From contig CAMOGO010000032.1 in the NCBI GenBank assembly GCA_946614075.1, forward strand, positions 1 through 9,444: a stretch of DNA of 9,444 nt. Reading direction: 5' to 3'. How positions within the stretch are numbered: position 1 is the first letter of the stretch; the number at the start of each line of letters is the position of its first letter. Source of the DNA: an uncultured Lachnospiraceae bacterium. Its GTDB lineage: Bacteria; Bacillota_A; Clostridia; Lachnospirales; Lachnospiraceae. The notes beneath the pieces are model-generated. The model made no database searches and had not been told where the DNA came from. It saw only the letters and a list, made by a program, of their open reading frames with translations. Below are positions 1 through 5,656 of this stretch, piece after piece. The position numbers and the translations under genes are program-made.

Positions 1-63
1 CAGCCCATGCATCGATCCACTCGCATCCAGGATACAAATCATTTCAGTCAGGTTCTTGTTCAT
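1..63 (-). CDS. vWA-domain protein, N-terminal fragment
   Basis: This is the first 21 codons of a gene that runs off the left edge. The start ATG (61-63) is preceded on the minus strand by a strong GAGGAGG ribosome binding site about 8 bases away. The protein starts MNKNLTEMICILDASGSMHG. The DASGS stretch (Asp13, Ser15, Ser17) matches the DxSxS part of the metal-ion-dependent adhesion site of von Willebrand factor A domains, placed right after the first hydrophobic strand as expected. Short cytosolic proteins starting this way are common in Firmicutes, where vWA proteins often sit with stress or signalling genes. No signal peptide is seen. It lies downstream of the macro-domain gene in the same direction, 113 bases away, so the two may be co-transcribed. 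Only the N-terminus is visible, so its partners and exact function remain unknown. Confidence 0.8.
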   Translation of the reverse strand, partial: MNKNLTEMICILDASGSMHGL

Positions 64-154
64 CTTTCTTCCTCCTCAAATCTTACTTTGCTGTCCCTCA
101 CGGGAGCTTGTTTTGTTTTCTGACTGTATGATATCGGAAAAAGAAATGAATTTG

Positions 155-171
155 GTCGCTTGAAAAGCGAC
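155..171 (-). terminator. Weak hairpin after the macro-domain gene
   Basis: The arms GTCGCTT and AAGCGAC (7 bp, 3-base loop) begin 5 bases after the macro-domain stop codon. On the minus strand the hairpin is followed by a broken T-rich stretch, not a clean T run. It could be a weak or leaky terminator that lets some transcription reach the vWA gene. The assignment is tentative. Confidence 0.35.
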
Positions 172-176
172 ATCGA

Positions 177-1682
177 TTATGACGCCCCACCTAGCAGTGC
201 CTGGTCGAAGGCGAACAGAGCTTCGTTGATCTCGTAGATGTCGTATTTTCCTTTCTGAATATAGTACTCGACGATGATGTCGCCTTTGCTGCTGTGGGAC
301 AGGACGAAGCCTGCTTTCTCCAGGAGATCGTTGGTTTCTTCGCGGTTCAGCCGGAGGGCTACGGCGAAGGCCAGGGCTGTGGTCTTCTTGGGACGGTAGG
401 ACGCGTCGGAGCGGATCTTGGAAAAGAGTCTGCGGTCGACGTTGGCTCGTTTGTAGGCCTCGACATCGGTCATTCCCCTCTCGTCGATCAGGCGGAGGAG
501 GGACTCGGAGAAGGACTCGTCCAGCATGGAAAGGCGCCTCTCGAGGCTGTCCATGCTTGGTGTTGCTGAGTAAGAATAGGCTGCATGAGGTTCCTCCGTA
601 TCCGGTCCGTAGGGCGTGTCGAAAGAGGTCGATCCATACGAGGCTGTTCCATCAAAGGTCGTTCCATAGGAAGTCGATCCATAAGAACTCGATCCCAAAG
701 TGGTTGCTTCATAGAAGTCTGGCTCTTCAACGGATGATTCCGAAGCTTCGAATGATCCGGAGGATCCGGATGGCTTTCGCTGAACGGTCTCCGCGATACT
801 TTCCTTGAGTCTCTTGAAAAGGCCTTTTTTCTCCCTCGCTGCTGCCGGCCTGGGTGCTGCGCCGGAAGCAGAAGGAGCCTTGGTACCGGAAGCAGCAGGA
901 GCCTTGGCACCGGAGGCAGAAGGAGCCTTGGCACCGGAAGCAGCAGGGGCCTTGGCGCCGGTGGTCAATGAGTCAAAAGAACCGTCCCCATGACTCACGG
1001 GCGGTGCCACAGATCCACGCGGAGCCGCCGATGCCCTCTGCTCCCTGGGTCTTCTCATCTCCTCACGTGGATAATCGTGCGGAGCGTGATCCAGATGGGA
1101 TGCGTAGTACGGGCGGTTGTCCCTCCGGCGTTCGAAGGTGTGCTCGTCGACGTAGTGGTCATCGATGAAGCTTTGCAGGTCTGCGAAGAGAGCTTTTCCG
1201 ATCGCGGTCTCGCCGCTGCCGAAAAGGATCAGGGTGACATCCAGATCCTCATCCTTCTCCAGAAAATCCTTGATGGCGCGGGTGGCGACGTCGATCGCGG
1301 CCTGCTTCGGATAGCCATAGATGCCGCTCGAGATCAGGGGGAAGGCGATGCTTTGGCAGCCGAGGGTGACGGCCAGCTCGCAAGATTTCTGATAGCAGGA
1401 ATAAAGGAGCTGCTCCTCTCCTGCTCCGCCGCCCTGCCACACCGGGCCGACCGTATGGATGATGTATTTCGCGGGCAGGGCAAAGCCTGGGGTCGCCACG
1501 GCATCGCCGGTGTCGCAGTGTCCGATCTTCCGGCAGGCCTCCTGCAGCTGTTCGGGTCCGGCTGCGTTAAAAATCGCGCCGCAGACGCCTCCGCCGTGCC
1601 AGAGATTTTCATTGGCGGCGTTGACGATGGCGTCTGTCTTCATATGTGTTATGTCATTTCGTTCTATTGTGAAAATGCCCAT
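177..1682 (-). CDS. Macro-domain protein with repeat linker and C-terminal helical (HTH-like) domain
   Basis: This protein of 501 residues starts at an ATG with GGAGG 7 bases upstream. Residues 1-175 form a MacroD/YmdB-type macro domain, which binds ADP-ribose and in this family removes ADP-ribose or O-acetyl groups. Visible motifs are NAAN (21-24), the glycine loop GGGVCGAIF (30-38), LPAKYIIHTVGPVW (69-82) and SSGIYGY (118-124). The position that is usually a catalytic Asp after GGGV is Cys34 here. Residues 190-375 are a low-complexity, probably disordered linker with two repeat tracts and an embedded REP-like sequence. Residues 375-501 form a compact helical domain (KANVDRRLFSKIR-like helix, then TALAFAVALRLN) resembling an XRE-type helix-turn-helix and known as a C-terminal partner of macro domains in Firmicutes. 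A vWA gene follows downstream. A role in ADP-ribose or stress signalling is inferred; the substrate is unknown. Confidence 0.85.
   Translation of the reverse strand: MGIFTIERNDITHMKTDAIVNAANENLWHGGGVCGAIFNAAGPEQLQEACRKIGHCDTGDAVATPGFALPAKYIIHTVGPVWQGGGAGEEQLLYSCYQKSCELAVTLGCQSIAFPLISSGIYGYPKQAAIDVATRAIKDFLEKDEDLDVTLILFGSGETAIGKALFADLQSFIDDHYVDEHTFERRRDNRPYYASHLDHAPHDYPREEMRRPREQRASAAPRGSVAPPVSHGDGSFDSLTTGAKAPAASGAKAPSASGAKAPAASGTKAPSASGAAPRPAAAREKKGLFKRLKESIAETVQRKPSGSSGSFEASESSVEEPDFYEATTLGSSSYGSTSYGTTFDGTASYGSTSFDTPYGPDTEEPHAAYSYSATPSMDSLERRLSMLDESFSESLLRLIDERGMTDVEAYKRANVDRRLFSKIRSDASYRPKKTTALAFAVALRLNREETNDLLEKAGFVLSHSSKGDIIVEYYIQKGKYDIYEINEALFAFDQALLGGAS
615..689 (-). repeat. Five tandem 15-bp units encoding a 5-residue repeat
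   Basis: Residues 332-356 of the macro-domain protein read as five 5-residue units of the type (S/T)SYG(S/T), with FD replacing YG in some units. The DNA shows the same 15-bp period with substitutions. The tract is Ser/Thr/Tyr-rich and probably disordered. Confidence 0.7.
862..957 (-). repeat. Four tandem 24-bp units encoding GAKAP(A/S)AS
   Basis: There are four direct units of 24 bp (862-885, 886-909, 910-933, 934-957), each beginning CCGGA(A/G)GCAG on the plus strand and differing at only a few bases. They encode residues about 242-274 of the macro-domain protein as an Ala/Lys/Pro-rich 8-residue repeat. The near identity suggests recent expansion by slippage, so copy number may vary between strains. 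Confidence 0.85.
969..997. repeat. REP-like inverted repeat inside the macro-domain gene
   Basis: Perfect 7-bp arms TGAGTCA (969-975) and TGACTCA (991-997) flank a 15-base spacer that contains AGAACCGTCCCC (978-989). The same 12-base core occurs twice in the palindrome at 8822-8933. Here the element lies in frame within the linker and is translated as SHGDGSFDS (about residues 230-238). Confidence 0.75.
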
Positions 1683-1716
1683 AGGATATCCTCCAAAGCT
1701 TCTCAGAATGATAAAT

Positions 1717-1744
1717 ATGATATCTTAAAAAATGTTATTGTGAA
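1717..1744 (-). promoter_or_regulatory. Possible promoter of the macro-domain gene
   Basis: On the minus strand TTCACA (-35, 1739-1744) and TATCAT (-10, 1717-1722) are separated by 16 bases. This would place a transcript start near 1710, about 28 bases before the start codon. The -35 lies inside the first Rex-like operator, so a bound regulator would block it. It is based on consensus likeness only. Confidence 0.4.
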
Positions 1745-1755
1745 AATTGTCTCAA
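1738..1755. promoter_or_regulatory. Rex-like operator 1
   Basis: TTGTGAA-AATT-GTCTCAA matches 12 of the 14 fixed positions of the Rex operator TTGTGAANNNNTTCACAA, with a perfect left half. Rex is the repressor that senses the NADH/NAD+ ratio. The site lies between the macro-domain gene and rnfC, a sensible place to control an NADH-linked complex. The match was made by eye and binding is untested. Confidence 0.5.
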
Positions 1756-1759
1756 TTAA

Positions 1760-1777
1760 TCGTGATTAATTTAACAA
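1760..1777. promoter_or_regulatory. Rex-like operator 2
   Basis: TCGTGAT-TAAT-TTAACAA has a perfect right half for the clostridial Rex site (TTAACAA) and 5 of 7 matches to TTGTGAA on the left. Its centre is 22 bp from operator 1, about two helical turns, so two dimers could sit on the same DNA face. It overlaps a perfect 7-bp inverted repeat, AATTAAT/ATTAATT (1754-1771, spacer CGTG), which could be a separate site. Confidence 0.4.
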
Positions 1778-1805
1778 AATGTACTTTCTTTTCTTTCCCT
1801 CTCAT

Positions 1806-1818
1806 GATAATCTATGAT
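1806..1818 (+). promoter_or_regulatory. Possible -10 element(s) for the rnf operon
   Basis: GATAAT (1806-1811) and TATGAT (1813-1818) resemble -10 boxes and lie 38-50 bases before the rnfC start. No convincing -35 is seen at the right distance. They lie downstream of both Rex-like sites. Low confidence. Confidence 0.25.
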
Positions 1819-1855
1819 TCGTAAAAATACAAGAAATCTGCAAAAGGAGAGCCTC

Positions 1856-3208
1856 ATGAAACATCGTGACTTTCGGATTTTCGCCGGTGGTGTTTATCCT
1901 ACGGACGGTTGGGATAAGGACCTGTCGAGTGAAAAGCCCATCGTGGAATATGTCCCGCAGACTGTCGAGATCTCTGCCTGCCAGTCCGGTCCCAGCATGT
2001 GTGAATTTCTGGTCAAACCGGGCGATCATGTCGAAAAAGGCCAGCTGATCGCGACTCCTACAACCTTTACTGCCGTCCGTCTTCATGCCAGCGTATCCGG
2101 TACGGTCCGCGAGTTCAAAACCCTGAACAAGGGCGGCCGTGAGATCCCGCTGTGCGTCATTGATGCCGATCCTGTTCAGCCGGAAAAGAAGGACCTGCCG
2201 TACATGCATCAGATTCTGCCGCTGGATGATTATTCCCGCGAGGATCTGATCCACCTCATGGAGGAAGGCGGCATCACCGGTATGGGCGGCGCCGGATTCC
2301 CGGCCCACATCAAGTACTCTACGAAGCTCCCGATCGAGTATCTCCTGATCAATGCTTCCGAGTGCGAGCCCTACCTCACCTGCGACCACCGCATGATGCT
2401 CGAGCATGGCTACGAGATCATCAACGGCGCAAATGCTTTCCTGAAGGCCAGCGGTGCGCACCGCTGCGTCATCTGCTGCGAGGAGAATAAAAAGGAAGCG
2501 GCCGATCATCTGCGTGCGATCTACACGGCAGCCGGGCTTCCCTTTGAGATGATGATTTTCCCGCACAAATATCCGCAGGGCGGCGAGCGTCAGCTGATCA
2601 AGGCCGTGACCGGCCGTGAGATCCCTATGGGCAAGCTGCCTGCCGATGTCGGTGCGATCCTTTCCAACGTCCAGAGCGCCAAGGCCATGGGCGACATGGT
2701 TTTTGCCGGAATGCCTTCCATCTCCCGCTGCATCACGATCACCGGTGAGGTCAAGAATCCCTGCAATTACCTGGTTCCGCTCGGCACCCCGATCCGCGAG
2801 CTGATGAAGGCCTCCGGCGGTGTGACCTGGTCCAAGAACAAGGTCATCCTTGGCGGACCGATGACCGGTGCCTGCCTGGGAACCGATATGAAGTCCGCAG
2901 ACGTTCCGGATACCGTCACCAAGGTCAGCGGCGGCCTGCTCGTCCTGAAAAACGAGCCCATCCAGGAGTCTCCTTGCATCCGCTGCGGCTCCTGCGTCAA
3001 CGCCTGCCCCGCCGGCCTCGCTCCGTGGAAAATCAATTTTGCCTACACGCATGGGAAAATGGATCTGTGCGAGAAAGAGCATGCGACCGAGTGCATCGGC
3101 TGCGGCTCCTGCTCCTTCATCTGCCCGGCAAAGCGTGAGCTGACTCGGTCCAACACCGCTGCCCGCGACGCTGTCCGTGCCATTATCCGGGAAAGGGGGA
3201 AGAAGTAA
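1856..3208 (+). CDS. rnfC: RnfC, NADH-binding iron-sulfur subunit of an Rnf-type complex
   Basis: The protein has 450 residues. An in-frame ATG at 1814 exists, but the ATG at 1856 is preferred because AAAGGAG lies just upstream and the product then begins at the usual RnfC N-terminus. RnfC is the peripheral subunit on the cytoplasmic side that exchanges electrons with NAD+/NADH. Residues about 30-100 form the biotinyl-like sandwich domain (VKPGDHVEKGQLIA, then HASVSGTV). Residues 139-153 hold the glycine-rich nucleotide/flavin motif GITGMGGAGFPAHIK, followed by NASECEPYLTCDHR and the PQGGERQLIKAVTGREIP segment. Two [4Fe-4S] motifs follow: Cys374/377/380/384 and Cys413/416/419/423. All key features are intact. 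It is first in the operon and its stop overlaps the rnfD start by one base (TAATG). In well-studied complexes electrons pass between RnfB and RnfC, but no rnfB is present here. Confidence 0.95.
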   Translation: MKHRDFRIFAGGVYPTDGWDKDLSSEKPIVEYVPQTVEISACQSGPSMCEFLVKPGDHVEKGQLIATPTTFTAVRLHASVSGTVREFKTLNKGGREIPLCVIDADPVQPEKKDLPYMHQILPLDDYSREDLIHLMEEGGITGMGGAGFPAHIKYSTKLPIEYLLINASECEPYLTCDHRMMLEHGYEIINGANAFLKASGAHRCVICCEENKKEAADHLRAIYTAAGLPFEMMIFPHKYPQGGERQLIKAVTGREIPMGKLPADVGAILSNVQSAKAMGDMVFAGMPSISRCITITGEVKNPCNYLVPLGTPIRELMKASGGVTWSKNKVILGGPMTGACLGTDMKSADVPDTVTKVSGGLLVLKNEPIQESPCIRCGSCVNACPAGLAPWKINFAYTHGKMDLCEKEHATECIGCGSCSFICPAKRELTRSNTAARDAVRAIIRERGKK

Positions 3209-4131
3209 TGTACTCTCCGAATGTAAATCCGCATCTGCGGACGACCAAGACAACCAAGATGATCATGCGGGATGTCCTGATTGCCCTGTGCCCGGCTCTC
3301 CTTTATTCCATGTACAGCTACGGCTTCCGCGTCATCCTTCTGACCCTGACCTCCATCGCGACCTGCGTGCTCTCCGAGTATGCCTGGGAAAAATGGAGAA
3401 AGCTCCCGATCACGATCGGCGATTACTCGGCTGCCGTCACCGGTATGCTGCTCGCTTTTAATATGTCCCCGAAGACTCCTCTGTGGGTCGTCGTGATCGC
3501 CGGTATTTTTGCCACGATCGTTGCCAAGCAGGCATTCGGCGGACTGGGCTCCAACATCGTAAACCCTGCCCTTCTGGGACGTCTGTTTGTCATGCTGGTC
3601 TACCCGTCCTTCCTGATGACCTACGTAGCACCTGGTGCCGGCGTTGACGCCGTCTCCACCGTCACGGTCCTCGAGCTCGTGCAGAACGGTGCCGAGGTGC
3701 CCTACAGCTACTGGGATATGTTCATCGGAAACATCCCCGGAGCCCTGGGCGAGACGAGCAAGCTTTTCCTGTTAGTCGGCTTTGCCTATCTGGCCTACAG
3801 CCAGGAGGTCAACTTCACCGTCAGCCTGACCTACATCGGCACCGTTGTCCTGCTGACAACCTTAGCCGGCGGCGATCCGCTTCAGAATCTCCTGAGCGGA
3901 GGCCTGATCCTTGGCGGCTGCTTTATGATCACTGACTACACCTTTGCTTCCATGCGCGGAAAGATCTTCATGGGTCTCATCGCCGGCATCATCACCGCCT
4001 CGATCCGTATCTGGAGTTTTTACCCGGAGGGCGTCTGCTTCGGTATCCTGGCCGGTAACTGCATCATGGGCCTCGCGTCCCGTCTGGAGCGCACACACGT
4101 ATACGGCAGCACGCCGCAAGGAGGGAAATAG
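3208..4131 (+). CDS. rnfD: RnfD, membrane subunit with covalent FMN
   Basis: The 307-residue protein has many membrane helices. The start ATG overlaps the rnfC stop, and GGGGGAAG at the end of rnfC serves as its ribosome binding site. RnfD/NqrB-family subunits form part of the ion-moving membrane core and carry FMN linked to a threonine. Family hallmarks are the N-terminal SPNVNPHLR, the loop GGLGSNIVNPALLGR (111-125) and, near the C-terminus, the GGLILGGCFMITDY segment and YPEGVCFGILAGN. The flavin-attachment region reads DAVSTVT (147-153), so Thr153 is the probable FMN acceptor. The usual SGAT has become STVT while the outer Asp, Ser and Thr remain. Length is close to, or slightly shorter than, typical RnfD. 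Three bases separate it from rnfG. Assignment is secure; the efficiency of flavinylation with this motif is not known. Confidence 0.93.
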   Translation: MYSPNVNPHLRTTKTTKMIMRDVLIALCPALLYSMYSYGFRVILLTLTSIATCVLSEYAWEKWRKLPITIGDYSAAVTGMLLAFNMSPKTPLWVVVIAGIFATIVAKQAFGGLGSNIVNPALLGRLFVMLVYPSFLMTYVAPGAGVDAVSTVTVLELVQNGAEVPYSYWDMFIGNIPGALGETSKLFLLVGFAYLAYSQEVNFTVSLTYIGTVVLLTTLAGGDPLQNLLSGGLILGGCFMITDYTFASMRGKIFMGLIAGIITASIRIWSFYPEGVCFGILAGNCIMGLASRLERTHVYGSTPQGGK

Positions 4132-4134
4132 ACC

Positions 4135-4557
4135 ATGGATGCTGAGAAGAAAACCAATATCAAAAACGGAATCCTGGCTCTTCTGGCTGTTGCCGCTGTC
4201 GCTTTCCTTTGTGTCGTACTCTTAAAAACCGGCATGAAGGCGCCGGAAATCGAGGAAACGCTGGATCCGAACGAAACGACGGTTTATACCGCCAGCGTCT
4301 CGTCCTCTTCGCCCTACGGCGGAAACCTGATCGTCTATGTCTCGCTCAATGCTGAGGGAACTATCGTCGACATCGAGATCGGCGAAAATAATGCGACCGA
4401 GGGTGTCGGCACCAAGGCGATCGATGCCCTGCCGAGTGCGATCATCGAGGCTCAGAGCACCGATGTCGACTATGTAGCAGGTGCCTCCATCACTTCGGAG
4501 GCCATCATCAACGCAGTAAACGATGCACTTTCCCAGGCGGAAGGTGCCGCACAGTAA
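4135..4557 (+). CDS. rnfG: Short RnfG-like FMN-binding subunit
   Basis: The protein has 140 residues; AAGGAGGG precedes the ATG. RnfG/NqrC subunits are anchored by one helix and carry a covalent FMN on the outer face, passing electrons across the membrane. Here residues 12-30 form the anchor and residues about 50-135 form an FMN-binding domain with YGG (61-63), ENNATEGVGTKAIDALPSAI (84-103) and the C-terminal motif DYVAGASITSEAI (112-124). The usual SGAT flavinylation motif reads AGAS (115-118), so the acceptor would be Ser118 unless Thr120 is used. Typical RnfG is about 190-210 residues, so this is a compact version resembling the FMN_bind domains of stand-alone flavoproteins. Position third in the operon supports the RnfG role. 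No apbE flavin transferase gene is seen in the window. Confidence 0.85.
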   Translation: MDAEKKTNIKNGILALLAVAAVAFLCVVLLKTGMKAPEIEETLDPNETTVYTASVSSSSPYGGNLIVYVSLNAEGTIVDIEIGENNATEGVGTKAIDALPSAIIEAQSTDVDYVAGASITSEAIINAVNDALSQAEGAAQ

Positions 4558-4573
4558 GCAAGGAGGCAGACAT

Positions 4574-5341
4574 ATGAAAGCAAAATATCCTGTGGAAGCC
4601 TACGCGCTTGCCATGGTTTTGATTACCACTCATTTTCACAGTGCCTTGATGACAGGCATTCTGATCCTCTTCGGTACCATCGCCGGCATGCTCTGCCGTG
4701 TCATCCTCGGTGAGGAAAGAAGAATGCAGGATGTCGAGCTGATGACGACCTTCTTCTGCGTCTTCGGTGCTATGTATCTGATCTCCACGCTGCTCTTTGG
4801 CGAAGAGGAAATCTGGACGACTCTCTTTGGTGAATGCGCCATCGCCATCCTGGCAGCAAAATACGTCTGGCAGGCCGATGTTGAAACCGTTACCGATTAC
4901 AAAACCGTCATCACCCATTCGGTGTACGCGATCGCTGCCATGGCTGTGATCGGTGCCGTCCGCGAGATCCTGGGCCTTGGTACCATCATGGGCTACCAGG
5001 TGATCTCCCACAGCATCGTCGCCAGCGGCTACCAGCACACCTTCTTCGGCTTCATCGCCGCCGGCTTCGGCATCGCTGCCGTCAACCGGATCTGTGACGT
5101 CGACGTAGACGACCTTGAGAGTGCTCTGATCATCGTTCCCTGCGCCGTCATCGCCGCACCGTTTACGATCGCGTCGATCCCGGCAGGCCTCAGCATTGCT
5201 CTTTCGATCTTCCTCGTAATCATCTACCTCGTATCCGTCAAGGGACGTCTCCTTTACTCCGATACCGGGAAGTATTTCGAGTCCCTCCCGATCGAGCTCA
5301 TCGCCGTCGGAATCATCTACATGATCCTGTCGTTCTTCTAA
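4574..5341 (+). CDS. Divergent RnfE/RnfA-family membrane subunit
   Basis: The protein has 255 residues and about seven to eight predicted membrane helices. The ATG at 4574 is chosen over an upstream in-frame start at 4523, which overlaps rnfG, because AAGGAGG lies 7 bases before it. The RnfE-like signature is AVIGAVREILGLGTIMG (124-140), which aligns with the REI(I/L)GxGT motif of RnfE, followed by a helix FFGFIAAGFGIAAVNRI (157-173) matching the last RnfE helix. Cys88 in GECAIAILAAKYV lines up with the TNC cysteine that binds the membrane [2Fe-2S] cluster in RnfA/E. The other hallmark, the N-terminal LGLCP-type half helix with its cysteine, is not present. Residues about 183-255 add two or three extra helices beyond the normal RnfE end. 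It closes the operon. It may replace the RnfA/RnfE pair; this is inference. Confidence 0.7.
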   Translation: MKAKYPVEAYALAMVLITTHFHSALMTGILILFGTIAGMLCRVILGEERRMQDVELMTTFFCVFGAMYLISTLLFGEEEIWTTLFGECAIAILAAKYVWQADVETVTDYKTVITHSVYAIAAMAVIGAVREILGLGTIMGYQVISHSIVASGYQHTFFGFIAAGFGIAAVNRICDVDVDDLESALIIVPCAVIAAPFTIASIPAGLSIALSIFLVIIYLVSVKGRLLYSDTGKYFESLPIELIAVGIIYMILSFF

Positions 5342-5344
5342 ACA

Positions 5345-5411
5345 TTAGCGCGTAAGGCCGACCGCCCGTTGCCGAAAGGCAGCCTTTATCACAGGGCGGT
5401 CATGCGCATAA
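5345..5411 (+). other. Nested stem element after the rnf-like operon
   Basis: An 8-bp stem GACCGCCC (5360-5367) pairs with GGGCGGTC (5394-5401). Inside it is the small hairpin TGCC-GAAA-GGCA (5370-5381, GNRA-type loop), with an alternative pairing AAAGG/CCTTT. Outside, TTAGCGC (5345-5351) can pair with GCGC(A)TAA (5404-5411) with one bulge. No T run follows, so this is not a standard terminator. It could protect the 3' end of the operon mRNA or be part of a small RNA. Confidence 0.5.
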
Positions 5412-5420
5412 GTTAAAATG

Positions 5421-5487
5421 AAGGGTTCAGCTTTCCAGCTCGCAGAGAATATCCCCTGCCGCTTCGAAGTCTGAACCCTTTTTGTTT
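5421..5487 (+). terminator. Rho-independent terminator with long loop
   Basis: A perfect 10-bp stem AAGGGTTCAG (5421-5430) / CTGAACCCTT (5471-5480) runs into TTTTT (5479-5483) and further T-rich DNA. The 40-base interior can extend the stem by CTT/AAG and form GCAG/CTGC (5442-5445 with 5456-5459). It ends the rnf-like transcript. The complementary strand also has a T-rich tail, so some bidirectional action is possible. Confidence 0.75.
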
Positions 5488-5588
5488 CGTTCTGTTTTTG
5501 GTTCGCCTGCTCTTATCTCTTCTTCATTCTTATATTCTTTCTTTTTCACGAGCTTCTGCAATTATGTATCCCCATTTTCCCGGAGCAA

Positions 5589-5597
5589 TGGTATAAT
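5589..5597 (+). promoter_or_regulatory. Extended -10 promoter of the secreted-protein gene
   Basis: TGGTATAAT is a perfect TATAAT with the TGn extension. No good -35 is found, which is usual for extended -10 promoters. A transcript would begin near 5604, about 53 bases before the start codon. Confidence 0.75.
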
Positions 5598-5637
5598 ACA
5601 GAAAATACTGTTCTATGGTTTCATAGAAAAATACTGT
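5598..5637 (+). promoter_or_regulatory. Repeats overlapping the transcript start (operator or leader hairpin)
   Basis: Three signals overlap just after the -10. One is an inverted repeat, ACAG (5598-5601) and CTGT (5608-5611) with 6 bases between. The second is a direct repeat, AAAATACTGTT, at 5602-5612 and 5627-5637, exactly 25 bp apart. The third is a hairpin, TTCTATG (5611-5617) / CATAGAA (5622-5628) with a 4-base loop. They could bind a repressor or shape the mRNA leader. The regulator is unknown. Confidence 0.45.
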
Positions 5638-5656
5638 TTTGAGGAGGTATCGCATA

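Noticed and set aside
862..957. Possible CRISPR array from regularly spaced repeats
   Set aside because: The units are directly adjacent with no spacers and encode an in-frame 8-residue protein repeat.
990..1769. A 259-codon plus-strand frame opposite the macro-domain gene
   Set aside because: The minus-strand protein has clear macro-domain motifs and a good ribosome binding site; the plus frame has neither.
1802..3253. A 483-codon open frame on the minus strand opposite rnfC
   Set aside because: It mirrors rnfC, has no ribosome binding site or recognisable motif, and rnfC is certain. It is a by-product of codon bias.
5427..5561. A 44-codon Lys/Glu-rich minus-strand frame ending in the terminator stem
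   Set aside because: It has only a TTG start with a weak GGGGA upstream, its composition follows from the T-rich plus strand, and its stop lies inside the terminator arm. It could be a gene remnant but there is not enough support.
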